Assembly (NCBI RefSeq): GCF_008304605.1
Contig: NZ_PIJY01000041.1
Span: 41,608-105,607, forward strand
Direction of reading: 5' to 3'
Length of the DNA: 64,000 nt
Source of the DNA: Oceanobacillus polygoni
GTDB lineage: Bacteria; Bacillota; Bacilli; Bacillales; Amphibacillaceae
Made by a program: the position numbers and the translations under genes. Shown piece by piece: positions 1 to 8,499 of the stretch. The notes beneath the pieces were generated by a model. The model ran no database searches and was not told the DNA's origin. It saw nothing but the letters and a program-made list of their open reading frames with translations. The first letter of the stretch is position 1. Every line of letters begins with the position of its first letter.

Positions 1-229
1 TTCCAATCCCGATGCAATCTTTGATTTCTATTTTTGCTTCGGTTACTAAGACCTCACCCATGTAAAATAGGGAATTCTTCGCTGACTCTCGCATTTTAAC
101 CATCGTCAGTCCTTGCTGTGGGGCAATAATTTCACGATAGCCATAAATGGCTATAATGGATTCCGCAAGCTTTTTTGCTAATGCAGGATCACCTTGAATA
201 AGAATTTCTGTTCTTCTTCGTCTTTTCAT
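1..229 (-). CDS. phnG: PhnG, C-P lyase core subunit (partial, N-terminal part)
   Basis: Partial gene cut by the window edge; about 76 N-terminal residues are visible. The protein begins MKRRRRTEIL and continues through QQGLTMVKMRESA and FYMGEVLVTEAKIEI, which match the conserved PhnG core (GLVMVR.RES ... FYLGEVLVTE). PhnG is part of the PhnGHIJ complex that makes ribose 1-methylphosphonate 5-triphosphate from ATP and a phosphonate. The start is set by an AAGGAGG ribosome site about nine bases upstream. The rest of the phn operon should lie outside the window to the left. The GntR/UTRA regulator just upstream supports the call. Recognition is from motifs only. Confidence 0.8.
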   Translation of the reverse strand, partial: MKRRRRTEILIQGDPALAKKLAESIIAIYGYREIIAPQQGLTMVKMRESAKNSLFYMGEVLVTEAKIEIKDCIGIG

Positions 230-261
230 ATTCGGTACGACCTCCTTCACAAACCAAGCTT

Positions 262-277
262 AACTTGTCGCCAAGTT
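262..277. promoter_or_regulatory. Inverted repeat, candidate operator for the phn operon
   Basis: AACTTG-TCGC-CAAGTT is a perfect 6-bp inverted repeat with a 4-bp spacer. It lies about 33 bp upstream of the phnG start and downstream of the terminator of the GntR gene. Position and symmetry fit a binding site for the neighbouring PhnF-like regulator, but this is inferred from context alone. Confidence 0.4.
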
Positions 278-327
278 GTTGTGTGTTAAGAGAGTGTATC
301 TTTTTTGTAAATATTTTTAATATAAAA

Positions 328-365
328 AAACAGGTAAGCAACCCATATTAGGCTCTTACCTGTTT
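328..365 (-). terminator. Intrinsic terminator of the GntR/UTRA gene
   Basis: AACAGGTAAG pairs with CTTACCTGTT and is followed on the minus strand by a run of seven T. It overlaps the regulator's stop codon and separates it from phnG, so phnG needs its own promoter in the roughly 100 bp that follow. Confidence 0.8.
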
Positions 366-1044
366 AGTCCATCGTAATATCATACTGAAACTTATCACTT
401 CGATATAAAATCTTCGTGTATTCCAATACCTTTTCAGATTCCCTATCCATACAATTACTTTCAACGACGATGAGCGGAACCATGCTTTTGCAAGCAAATA
501 ACTGCTGTTCACCAGCTGTTGGAAAGGTGATGCTCAGTAATGTTTTGCTACTTGAAAAATCATCGTACCCATGTGTTCGATAATAGGCAAACATCGATTG
601 AATCGTTGGTCCATCCTCCTGAATCATTGGAAAGCTCTTCTCTCTCACAAACGAATTATGGATGGCGATGGGTTCATCATCAATATAGCGCATTCTGCCA
701 ATCTTGTAGACAGCTTCATCCTCTTCAGCCTGAAGGATCTGATAGATTTTCGCATCATAGGGAACTTTTTCACAATCAATATTTTTCGTTGTCAAATCAT
801 AGCCCAGCTGCTTCATTTTGTCAGTAAAGCTTACCTTCCCAGTTAGATGCAACCCAATTTTCTTTGACTTCTCTCTTAAGTAGCGCCCTTTTCCTTGCAC
901 CGAATAGACCATTCCCTGTTCTTCCAGCTTCGTCAGAGCACTTCTAACCGTCATTCTGGGTACTTGGTATTTTTCCCGAAGTTCATTTTCAGACGGCAGC
1001 TTAGCTCCTGGCTTCCATGTCTTTGAGACAATCTGCTGCATCAT
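364..1044 (-). CDS. GntR-family transcriptional regulator with UTRA domain, PhnF-like
   Basis: A winged-helix GntR domain occupies about residues 5-60 (KLPSENELREKYQVPRMTVRSAL, GMVYSVQGKGRYL). A UTRA ligand-binding domain follows (VYKIGRMRYIDDEPIAIHNSFV). HutC/PhnF-type members repress phosphonate or related operons, and phnG lies directly downstream on the same strand. The first in-frame ATG (1044) lacks a ribosome site and trims the first helix. The only good site (GGGAGAGG, 1081-1088) lies 36 bases upstream and is followed in frame by ATT codons but no ATG, GTG or TTG. Initiation may therefore be non-canonical, or the N-terminus may be damaged. Confidence 0.82.
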   Translation of the reverse strand: MMQQIVSKTWKPGAKLPSENELREKYQVPRMTVRSALTKLEEQGMVYSVQGKGRYLREKSKKIGLHLTGKVSFTDKMKQLGYDLTTKNIDCEKVPYDAKIYQILQAEEDEAVYKIGRMRYIDDEPIAIHNSFVREKSFPMIQEDGPTIQSMFAYYRTHGYDDFSSSKTLLSITFPTAGEQQLFACKSMVPLIVVESNCMDRESEKVLEYTKILYRSDKFQYDITMD

Positions 1045-1239
1045 ATCATCGATGATTTGTGTGTCTGTTATAATTGGAATCCTCTCCCTTCGAGCACTGA
1101 CCTACTTATGCCAAAATTATATGTTTATTGTAGCATGTTCAGACTCAACGGGAATAACGAAAATAGCGTGCTGAACCGTTTAAGAACATAAATAGGCGTG
1201 ATCCCATATATATAAACAAAATAAATGCAGGAGTTGATT

Positions 1240-1578
1240 GTGTTGGTACGATGGATTGATATATCTGTAAGTAATCGCCAGCTGAAATTGTATGACGCAA
1301 GCACATTATTAAAAACATATCCGATTGCTGTCGGAAAAGTTTTAACACCAACGCCGACCGGAAACTATATTATTGTGAATAAAGAGGCAAATCCAGGTGG
1401 ACCTTTTGGTGTGTTATGGATGGGCTTATCGAAACCGCATTATGGGATTCACGGCACAAACGATCCGTCTTCGATTGGAAAAGAAGTGTCTCATGGGTGC
1501 GTCCGGATGTACAACAACGATGTTACCGAGCTTTCATCTATGGTCCCAATCGGAACCAACGTATATATTCATACTTAA
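1240..1578 (+). CDS. Short L,D-transpeptidase (YkuD domain)
   Basis: A protein of about 112 residues that is essentially one YkuD catalytic domain. The signature runs from [10 protein letters not shown] to [12 protein letters not shown], with the nucleophilic cysteine in HGCVR. YkuD enzymes form 3-3 cross-links in peptidoglycan. The N-terminal strand [15 protein letters not shown] is typical of the family. There is no signal peptide or LysM domain, as in the short Bacillus versions found in spore formers. An upstream ATG (1225) lies before the ribosome site GCAGGAG (1227-1233), so the true start is probably GTG 1240 or TTG 1243. The gene is monocistronic. Confidence 0.85.
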   Translation: MLVRWIDISVSNRQLKLYDASTLLKTYPIAVGKVLTPTPTGNYIIVNKEANPGGPFGVLWMGLSKPHYGIHGTNDPSSIGKEVSHGCVRMYNNDVTELSSMVPIGTNVYIHT

Positions 1579-1888
1579 CGAAGCAATATCTCCTCGTCAT
1601 CTCGATTGGTCAGACGTCGTGCGACTTCAATTGCTTTAGCATATTTTCCCCTACGATCACTGTACACTGACAAGGCAAATTGCTTCACCCGTGCAATTTT
1701 CCCTATTTCATTTTTCTTATGGAAGTTACTACTTACCCAAACAAAAGATTGATAAGTAAAAAAATGCTAGGCAATAAGTAGTGTTAATAGTTTGATTTAT
1801 TTAAATATTTTAACTCTGAGTTAACCATACATTAATAATTTTCCACTATACTGAAGGGGAATCAAATTTTCCTGAAGAGGTGATGACG
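1579..1888. other. Intergenic region, mostly featureless
   Basis: About 310 bases without a supported gene. AAATTGC-N9-GCAATTT (1677-1699) followed by TTCCC is a weak hairpin that may end the transpeptidase transcript. The AT-rich part from 1780 to 1860 must hold the promoter of the small lipoprotein, but I cannot pick a clear -35/-10 pair. Confidence 0.35.
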
Positions 1889-2092
1889 TTGAAATTAAAG
1901 AAATTAACTTTCGCAACAATGTCAGCAATGCTTTCGACAGCTTTATTATTTGGATGTGCATCAGAGGATGAAGAAAATCCTGAAGAACCAGCAAATGGAG
2001 AGCCTACAACTGAAGAGCCAGCAGACCAAGATGATTCAGGTGAACCAGAAGTAGATGAGGGAGAAGGAGAAGAAGAGGAAGGACAAGAATAA
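1889..2092 (+). CDS. Small acidic lipoprotein
   Basis: About 67 residues. A lysine-containing N-terminus and a hydrophobic stretch end in the lipobox LLFGC, so the mature protein starts at a lipidated cysteine. What follows is a low-complexity acidic tail of Glu, Asp and Pro without secondary-structure signals. TTG at 1889 is preferred because it lies eight bases after GAGG (1877-1880); ATG 1883 and GTG 1880 are too close. Acidic tails are common in secreted proteins of halotolerant Bacillaceae. No function can be assigned. Confidence 0.65.
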   Translation: MKLKKLTFATMSAMLSTALLFGCASEDEENPEEPANGEPTTEEPADQDDSGEPEVDEGEGEEEEGQE

Positions 2093-2155
2093 AACGCATC
2101 GACTATTAAGAGAATGTCCGCATAGACTGTACATGACTGAGGTTTTACGAATGCT

Positions 2156-2184
2156 GAGAGCCGTTATACGATATAACGGCTCTC
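2156..2184. terminator. Bidirectional hairpin terminator
   Basis: A 13-bp perfect stem, GAGAGCCGTTATA / TATAACGGCTCTC with a 3-base loop, between the convergent lipoprotein and ACR3-like genes. U-rich sequence follows on the plus side. Confidence 0.75.
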
Positions 2185-2236
2185 TTTCTATACGTTTTAG
2201 TATTCACAGATTTTTCGCTCCATAAAAACAATCACT

Positions 2237-3232
2237 TCAAGAAATCCTCTCATCTGAATGCCCATCCTTTAAAATCAGGTTTGGTACTGCCTGAATATAG
2301 ATTAATTCTCCTACTAGCTCTACTATCGTCTGCGTCACAATAACAGCTGCAGCTAGCGTTGCCATCGGATCAGGTAAAGCTAACGCCAAAGGAAGTACAA
2401 CAAGGGAATTTCTCGTCCCCATACTAAAGATTAAGGCTCTTCCTGCACCCAGGTCTAGCTTGAACATGGATGCAAGCAAGCGAGATATGATCGGTGTAAT
2501 AATTAAGAACAAAACATAAATCGGAATTACCCGTACAACAATATGAAGATCATTGTATATTTTATTTATTTGCGATGCTGCAACAACGAATAATACGAGT
2601 GCCATAAAAGGCACCGGGAGCCAAGCTGTTTGTGCCAAAACCTTTTCACCAAGCTTTTTCCTTTTAGCCCATATTTGAGTGATAACAGCGATAATTAAGG
2701 GGACTACGATCAGTAATACAAAAGCTTCCAGGAATGGTCCGACCTGAACAACTTCCAACATCCCTTCACCTATAAATAGCCACAAATAAAAGGGTAGTAA
2801 TAGCATTTGTACAACAAATAAAAGAGGTGTCGCAGCTAATACTAACCGCTCATTTCCCCTTCCAAGCTGCGTAAAAACGATGACATAGTCAATACATGGA
2901 GTAAGCAAAACTAAATATACCCCTAATAAAATGGGTGAAGGTTGTGGAAAAAATGCTGTTAAAACCCATACGACAATAGGAACAGCAATAAAATTTCCTA
3001 TTAATAATGCCATGAGAAATCTAAAATTAGAAATTGCTTCACGTAGTTTTAAGAAAGGAATTTGCGCGAACATCCCGTACATGAGAATAGCAATAAGCGG
3101 CGAAATGATCCACCCCAAGCTCGAACCTGCATCTTCATATGTAATACCGAGCATCCCTCCTAATACAATAGAAAGGCCAAATATCCAAACCTGTTGTTTT
3201 TCTAATTGTTCCCTCATCCTAAACATCTTCAA
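2237..3232 (-). CDS. ACR3/BASS-superfamily exporter, arsenic-resistance type
   Basis: 331 residues with about ten hydrophobic segments. The conserved TM4 motif LLTPCIDYVIVFTQLGRG carries the cysteine characteristic of the arsenite permease branch of the bile acid:Na+ symporter superfamily. A second conserved region, GAGRALIFSMGTRNSLVVLPLAL, lies in the C-terminal half. The probable role is efflux of arsenite or another oxyanion. The start is TTG 3232, shortly after an AGAAGGG ribosome site. No arsR or arsC lies alongside, so the substrate stays uncertain. Confidence 0.78.
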   Translation of the reverse strand: MKMFRMREQLEKQQVWIFGLSIVLGGMLGITYEDAGSSLGWIISPLIAILMYGMFAQIPFLKLREAISNFRFLMALLIGNFIAVPIVVWVLTAFFPQPSPILLGVYLVLLTPCIDYVIVFTQLGRGNERLVLAATPLLFVVQMLLLPFYLWLFIGEGMLEVVQVGPFLEAFVLLIVVPLIIAVITQIWAKRKKLGEKVLAQTAWLPVPFMALVLFVVAASQINKIYNDLHIVVRVIPIYVLFLIITPIISRLLASMFKLDLGAGRALIFSMGTRNSLVVLPLALALPDPMATLAAAVIVTQTIVELVGELIYIQAVPNLILKDGHSDERIS

Positions 3233-3435
3233 AATCCCTTCTCGTTTGTGCTATTACGAATTATAGTGCAGGGATCCTTTTTGACCAAAGCCCCTACACA
3301 ATAAAAATAGACCTCCAGCATAAACAAAACCGATTCTTCATAAGTAAAGAACCGGTTTTTTAAATATATGAATTTAGAATTTTCTTTATTTATAAATGTT
3401 GGCATTAACGACATACAAAGGATTGCCTCATCCAA

Positions 3436-4485
3436 TTAATGCACCATGTTCTGAATAATTTCACGGTTACGCTGTTTGAAAAGCTCATTATGTGAAGACA
3501 CCATACCAAACTTTTCTGCACCTGGCTGAATATATTGCTTCGCCTTATTAACAGCATTTGCAGCATCTTGGAATGCGCCTGCAATGAGATGTAATTTCCC
3601 TTCATGATGCAAAATATCTCCAGCAGCATAGAGTCCAGGAATAGAGCTTTCACTGCTCGCATTTCCAGCAATATAGTAGCCCTCTGCTATTTCAATATCG
3701 ATTGGACTGTTTTCAAGAAGAGATGTGTCACGCTCATAGCCATGATTGATAATCACTTCATCTATTGGCAATGAAACGATCTCTTTCGTTTCATGGTTCG
3801 TTAGCTCAACATGCTCAATTAAATCCTTATTAGAACGAGCAATTAGCTTTGTAATCGAACAATTAAAGTAACAAACTGCTGAACCATTTAATAACCGGCT
3901 CGCTTGTGCCTCATGACCGGATAGAACATCCTTCCGATATGTAAGAAACACATTCTTCGCAATGCTCTGCAGCTCATTGGCCCAATCAATTGCTGTATTT
4001 CCTCCACCAGAAATAATTACCGTTTTATCTTTGAAGCGTTGAAGTGATTTCACCGTGTAATTCAGGTTCGAAACCTCGAATCGCTCGGCACCTTCAATAT
4101 CGAGTCGTTGTGGATTCAAGATTCCACCACCAACAGCTACGATTACCGTTTTCGAATAATGTATTTGTCCAGATGATGCTTGTAAGAGGAATATGCCTTC
4201 TTCATTTTTATTGATGGATTCAATCTTCTCATTCATTACTACGGTTGGATGAAAGGTTAAACCTTGCTCAATGATTTGATCAATAAATTTTGCTGCAGGG
4301 GTCGGTGTTAACCCGCCAATATCCCAAATCATTTTCTCAGGATATACATGAACTTTCCCGCCAAGAACCGGCTGAAATTCGATAATCTTAGTCTTCATTT
4401 CCCTTAAACCACTATAAAAAGCTGAATATAGCCCAGCTGGTCCTCCCCCAATTACCGTCACATCAAATAATTCATCCTGTTTCAC
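3436..4485 (-). CDS. Ferredoxin/flavodoxin-NADP+ reductase, thioredoxin-reductase-like (YcgT/YumC type)
   Basis: 349 residues with the two nucleotide-binding folds of TrxR-like FNRs: FAD motif GGGPAGLYSAFYSG near residue 13 and NADPH motif SGGGNTAIDWANEL in the middle. C-terminal FAD contacts are seen in GLYAAGDILHHEGK. There is no CxxC redox pair, which separates it from thioredoxin reductase. It passes electrons from NADPH to ferredoxin or flavodoxin. It is transcribed divergently from the siderophore importer, with a Fur box over its promoter (4515-4534), which suggests reduction of imported ferric siderophores or supply of electrons under iron limitation. Confidence 0.88.
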   Translation of the reverse strand: MKQDELFDVTVIGGGPAGLYSAFYSGLREMKTKIIEFQPVLGGKVHVYPEKMIWDIGGLTPTPAAKFIDQIIEQGLTFHPTVVMNEKIESINKNEEGIFLLQASSGQIHYSKTVIVAVGGGILNPQRLDIEGAERFEVSNLNYTVKSLQRFKDKTVIISGGGNTAIDWANELQSIAKNVFLTYRKDVLSGHEAQASRLLNGSAVCYFNCSITKLIARSNKDLIEHVELTNHETKEIVSLPIDEVIINHGYERDTSLLENSPIDIEIAEGYYIAGNASSESSIPGLYAAGDILHHEGKLHLIAGAFQDAANAVNKAKQYIQPGAEKFGMVSSHNELFKQRNREIIQNMVH

Positions 4486-4514
4486 TTTCTTTCACTCCTT
4501 AAAAAAGCTTCCAC

Positions 4515-4534
4515 TGATTATCATTCTCAATTGA
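4515..4534 (-). promoter_or_regulatory. Fur box in the FNR promoter
   Basis: TGATTATCATTCTCAATTGA resembles the TGATAATNATTATCA core. On the minus strand it covers the probable -10 of a promoter whose -35 is a TTGACA about 17 bp upstream. It lies some 30 bp before the FNR start. Confidence 0.75.
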
Positions 4535-4611
4535 AAACGCATTTTTGTCAAGTGCAAATCGATAAAATTCCTTATAATATGTACAAAATAAATACAGGAA
4601 AAAATAATGTA

Positions 4612-4640
4612 TTGACAAAAGAAACGATGCAAATTATAGT
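4612..4640 (+). promoter_or_regulatory. Sigma-A promoter of the siderophore importer operon
   Basis: TTGACA (4612-4617), a 17-bp spacer and TATAGT (4635-4640), 69 bp before the ATPase start. The Fur box follows immediately after the expected transcription start. Confidence 0.82.
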
Positions 4641-4655
4641 TTAGGAGACTAGCCC

Positions 4656-4674
4656 GATAATGAGAATCATTATC
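4656..4674 (+). promoter_or_regulatory. Fur box in the importer promoter
   Basis: GATAATGAGAATCATTATC matches the 19-bp Fur consensus GATAATGATAATCATTATC at 18 of 19 positions. It lies just after the promoter, where Fur-Fe(II) would block initiation. Strong evidence for iron repression. Confidence 0.92.
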
Positions 4675-4708
4675 ACTACCCGAAGCTACCTGAAAAGAGG
4701 GACCTAAC

Positions 4709-5509
4709 ATGTTTCGTCTACAGACTGAAAATATAAATATTGGTTATGGAGAACACTTAATTGTAAAGGATCTCACTGTTGAGATTCCAGATAAAAAAAT
4801 CACAACCATCATCGGATCGAATGGCTGTGGAAAATCGACTTTGTTAAAAGCGATTACGCGAATTATTGCACACGAATCTGGAACCGTCATTTTGGATGGT
4901 GAGGATATTTCGAAGCAAGACACAAAAAAACTAGCAAAAAAAATGGCCATCCTCCCGCAAACTCCTGAAAGCACAAACGGTTTAACGGTTGGAGAGCTTG
5001 TTTCTTACGGTCGCTTCCCTTATCAGAGTGGATTTGGACGATTAAAGAAACGCGATTATGAAATGATTGAATGGGCACTCGAAGTGACAGGAACCATCGA
5101 ATATCGCTTTCGTCCAGTGGACGCACTATCCGGAGGACAAAGGCAACGCGTTTGGATTGCGATGGCGCTTGCGCAGGAAACAGAGATTATCTTTTTGGAT
5201 GAACCAACAACATATTTAGATATGGCACATCAGCTTGAAGTTTTAGAGCTTTTGCAAAAGCTTAACGAGGAACAAGAAAGAACCATTGTGATGGTACTTC
5301 ACGACCTTAATCAAGCTGCTCGCTTTGCTGACTATATTATCGCATTAAAAGATGGACAAATTGTTCAATCTGGGAATTGTGAATCAGTCATCACCCACAA
5401 TGTACTGAAAGAAGTGTTCCATATTGATGCGGAAATTGGCGAAGACCCTCGTACAGGAAAACCGATGTGCATCACATACAACTTAATGAAAGAGGAGAAA
5501 CAACAATGA
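4709..5509 (+). CDS. Iron-siderophore ABC transporter, ATP-binding protein (FecE/FhuC type)
   Basis: 266 residues. Walker A GSNGCGKST at 36-44, Q-loop LPQTPES near 82, ABC signature LSGGQRQR from 140, Walker B IIFLDEP from 160 and an H-loop in MVLHDLNQA. This is the standard ATPase of ferric-siderophore importers. It is the first gene of a four-gene operon (ATPase, binding protein, two permeases) behind a Fur-controlled promoter, with an AGAGGG ribosome site before ATG 4709. Its stop overlaps the next start (ATGA). The siderophore cannot be named from sequence. Confidence 0.93.
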   Translation: MFRLQTENINIGYGEHLIVKDLTVEIPDKKITTIIGSNGCGKSTLLKAITRIIAHESGTVILDGEDISKQDTKKLAKKMAILPQTPESTNGLTVGELVSYGRFPYQSGFGRLKKRDYEMIEWALEVTGTIEYRFRPVDALSGGQRQRVWIAMALAQETEIIFLDEPTTYLDMAHQLEVLELLQKLNEEQERTIVMVLHDLNQAARFADYIIALKDGQIVQSGNCESVITHNVLKEVFHIDAEIGEDPRTGKPMCITYNLMKEEKQQ

Positions 5510-6414
5510 AAAAATTAATCCTTCCATTTGCAATCCTGCTTTTACTGCTGATCGCTTGTAGTAATGAAAGTACAGAAACAGACAATAATGCGGATAGCAA
5601 TTCAGATACAATCACCTATGAATCAGAAAACGGACCAGTTGAAGTGCCAGCCGATCCACAACGTGTCGTTGTTCTTTCATCCTTCGCTGGAAATGTGATG
5701 GATTTAGATGTAAATCTTATTGGGGTTGACGCTTGGGCGAAAATGAATCCTCAATGGGAAGAGGATTTGGCCGATGTAGAGGAAGTTACAGACGAAAGCC
5801 TGGAAAAAATCCTTGAACTGGAGCCCGATTTAATTATTGGTCTATCCGGTATCAATAACGTGGATAAATTAAACGAAATCGCTCCAACCGTATTGTTTAC
5901 ATATGGAGCTGTTGATTACTTAACACAGCATCTAGAAATTGGTAAACTGTTAAATAAGGAAGAGGAAGCTAAAAATTGGATTGATGATTTCAAACAACGT
6001 GCCGCAGAAGCAGGTGAAGAAATTCGAGCAGAAATTGGCGAAGATGCGACAGTTTCTGTCATTGAAAACTTCGATAAACAGCTTTATGTTTACGGCGACA
6101 ACTGGGGCCGTGGAACAGAAATCCTTTATCAGGAAATGGGTTTGAAGATGCCTGAAAAAGTAGCCGAAGAAGCACTGGATGCTGGCTATTATGCCATGTC
6201 TTTAGAAGTACTTCCTGAATATGCTGGCGACTATATGATCTTTAGTCGATTTGATGAAACAGACAATTCCTTTATGGAATCAGACATTTACCAAAACATT
6301 CCTGCAGTCGCTAATGACAATGTATTTGAAGTGAATGGACATGAATTTTATTTCAATGATCCATTAACATTGGAATATCAGCTTGCTTTTTTCAAAGAAG
6401 CTTTCCTTAACTAA
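5506..6414 (+). CDS. Iron-siderophore ABC transporter substrate-binding lipoprotein
   Basis: 302 residues. A signal peptide and lipobox LLLIAC place the lipidated cysteine near residue 17. The mature part is a class III (FecB/BtuF-like) binding protein with VPADPQRVVVLS, then LEPDLIIG and the typical two-lobed helical backbone. It captures ferric siderophore outside the membrane and delivers it to the FecCD-type permeases. ATG 5506 follows an AGAGGAG site and overlaps the ATPase stop; an in-frame upstream ATG (5467) would bury the signal peptide. Confidence 0.92.
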   Translation: MKKLILPFAILLLLLIACSNESTETDNNADSNSDTITYESENGPVEVPADPQRVVVLSSFAGNVMDLDVNLIGVDAWAKMNPQWEEDLADVEEVTDESLEKILELEPDLIIGLSGINNVDKLNEIAPTVLFTYGAVDYLTQHLEIGKLLNKEEEAKNWIDDFKQRAAEAGEEIRAEIGEDATVSVIENFDKQLYVYGDNWGRGTEILYQEMGLKMPEKVAEEALDAGYYAMSLEVLPEYAGDYMIFSRFDETDNSFMESDIYQNIPAVANDNVFEVNGHEFYFNDPLTLEYQLAFFKEAFLN

Positions 6415-6440
6415 CTATGAAGAGAAAAGATGAGTCACTT

Positions 6441-7451
6441 ATGAAAAAGGAAACGAAAACGTCGATACCCTTTCGTTATAAAATGATAACAGTCCTCCTG
6501 CTCTTTGTCGGGACATTTATTGTATCCATTGTTTATGGAGCTGCCAATATTCAAGTAAAAGATGTGTGGTTGTCACTTGCCTCCAATGCGGAGGGAAGTG
6601 ACATTTCCATTATTCGGGAAATTCGCTTACCACGAGAGATAGCTGCTGTATTTGTTGGAGCAGCATTATCTATCGCTGGTGCGATCATGCAAGGCATGAC
6701 GCGAAATCCGCTAGCAGATCCTGGGTTACTTGGACTAACAGCAGGAGCAAACGCTGCACTTGCGGTTGCAATTGTACTGTTACCATCTCTCAATTATTTC
6801 GGAACCATGCTTGCATGCTTTCTTGGTGCTGCAATTGGAGCAGGGATGGTGTTCGGGATTAGTGCCATTAAGCGCGGGGCTTTTTCCCCGTTCAAAATTA
6901 TCCTTGCTGGAGCGGCAGTATCAGCGTTCCTTCAAGCCATTTCGGAAGGTATTGGAATTTATTTTAACGTATCAAAAGAGGTATCCATGTGGACTGCTGG
7001 AGGGCTAATCGGCACAACATGGGGGCAGTTGCAAATCATAGTGCCATTTATTGTGGCAAGCATGCTCATTGCAATCGGTCTTTCCAGACAGTTAACCATT
7101 TTAAGTTTAAATGAGGAAGTTGCTGTTGGACTTGGACAAAAGACAGCACAAATTAAGGCGGTTCTTTTTGTCATCATTATTCTACTAGCAGGTGCAGCGG
7201 TCGCATTGGTTGGAAATATGGCCTTCATCGGTTTAATGGTTCCACATATTGTTCGAGCAATCGTTGGTACAGATTACCGTTATATCTTACCAATGTCTGC
7301 CTTTGTTGGAGCAATTCTAATGCTTCTTGCTGATACACTCGCTCGTACCATCAATGCTCCATGGGAAACACCGATTGTAGCTATTATTTCGGTTATGGGT
7401 CTCCCCTTCTTCCTACTCATTATCCGTAAAGGTGGGAGGGCATTCACATGA
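6441..7451 (+). CDS. FecCD-family siderophore permease (first subunit)
   Basis: About 336 residues with roughly nine membrane spans. Family signatures are IREIRLPREIAAVFVGAAL, MQGMTRNPLADPGLLGLTAGA and GLMVPHIVRAIVG. It forms a heterodimeric channel with the next gene. ATG 6441 has an AGATGAG-like site; ATG 6417, two bases after the upstream stop, is possible by translational coupling but has no ribosome site. Its stop overlaps the next ATG. Confidence 0.92.
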   Translation: MKKETKTSIPFRYKMITVLLLFVGTFIVSIVYGAANIQVKDVWLSLASNAEGSDISIIREIRLPREIAAVFVGAALSIAGAIMQGMTRNPLADPGLLGLTAGANAALAVAIVLLPSLNYFGTMLACFLGAAIGAGMVFGISAIKRGAFSPFKIILAGAAVSAFLQAISEGIGIYFNVSKEVSMWTAGGLIGTTWGQLQIIVPFIVASMLIAIGLSRQLTILSLNEEVAVGLGQKTAQIKAVLFVIIILLAGAAVALVGNMAFIGLMVPHIVRAIVGTDYRYILPMSAFVGAILMLLADTLARTINAPWETPIVAIISVMGLPFFLLIIRKGGRAFT

Positions 7452-8455
7452 TTCATCCGACGTTAATTAAAAAGCAACGCATCGTTCTATGTTTATTAGC
7501 AGTTTTGATTATACTCACTGTTATGATCAGCATGGGAATTGGAGATGCTGCATTATCCTATGACCGGATTCTTCCAACCTTGTTTGGTGCCGGATCATTT
7601 AAGGAGTCTTTTATTTTATTTTCTATTCGTTTGCCAAGAATTATCATTACCGTTCTAGCTGGAATGGCGCTTGCTCTCTCAGGAGCAATTCTTCAAGGGC
7701 TAACACGTAATGATCTTGCTGACCCAGGAATTATCGGGATCAATTCTGGTGCCGGGGTGGCAGTAGCGATTTTCTTTTTATTTTATCCCGTGCAATCTGG
7801 TACATTTGTTTACTTGCTGCCAGTAGTTGCCTTTATTGGGGCATTTCTCACTGCCCTGCTTATCTATATTTTTTCCTATGAGAAAAAACAACCGCTCAAT
7901 CCGACACGCATGATTATTATTGGTGTTGGTTTTTCACTAGCGTTATCTGGTATTATGATTGTCCTAATTTCATCACAAGAGCGTGCAAAGGTTAGCTTTA
8001 TCGCGAAATGGCTAGCCGGAAATATATGGGGAACGGACTGGCCATTTATTTTGGCAATATTACCGTGGCTACTCATTTTCATCCCGTATGCACTGTATAA
8101 GGCAAATCGCTTAAACATTCTTGCCCTGAACGAACCGGTCGCAATCGGTGTTGGCGTCGCCGTAAAAAAAGAACGTCTTCTTTTACTCTTCACTGCCGTA
8201 GCACTGGCTGCTTCAGCTGTTTCCGTTACTGGTGGAATTGCATTTGTCGGACTAATGGCACCGCATATTGCAAAATCGCTAGTCGGGCCGCGCAATCAAC
8301 TATTTATACCAGTAGCGATATTATTAGGAGGATGGTTACTGTTAATTGCAGATACCATCGGAAGAAACCTCGTCTCCCCTGACGGCATTCCAGCAGGGAT
8401 TGTCGTTGCTCTTATTGGAGCACCGTATTTTATGTATTTATTGTTACGGAAATAG
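7448..8455 (+). CDS. FecCD-family siderophore permease (second subunit)
   Basis: 335 residues, paralogous to the preceding permease, with FSIRLPRIIITVLAGMALALSG, LQGLTRNDLADPGIIGINSG and GLMAPHIAKSLVG. About nine membrane spans. It starts at ATG 7448 inside an ATGA overlap, so the two channel subunits are translationally coupled. A strong terminator follows ten bases after the stop and ends the iron-uptake operon. Confidence 0.92.
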   Translation: MIHPTLIKKQRIVLCLLAVLIILTVMISMGIGDAALSYDRILPTLFGAGSFKESFILFSIRLPRIIITVLAGMALALSGAILQGLTRNDLADPGIIGINSGAGVAVAIFFLFYPVQSGTFVYLLPVVAFIGAFLTALLIYIFSYEKKQPLNPTRMIIIGVGFSLALSGIMIVLISSQERAKVSFIAKWLAGNIWGTDWPFILAILPWLLIFIPYALYKANRLNILALNEPVAIGVGVAVKKERLLLLFTAVALAASAVSVTGGIAFVGLMAPHIAKSLVGPRNQLFIPVAILLGGWLLLIADTIGRNLVSPDGIPAGIVVALIGAPYFMYLLLRK

Positions 8456-8464
8456 AAAGTATGG

Positions 8465-8497
8465 CTGACAGTCTTGACCTGAGACTGTCAGTTTTTT
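8465..8497 (+). terminator. Intrinsic terminator of the siderophore importer operon
   Basis: CTGACAGTCT / AGACTGTCAG, a 10-bp perfect stem with a 7-base loop and six T. Confidence 0.92.
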
Positions 8498-8499
8498 GT

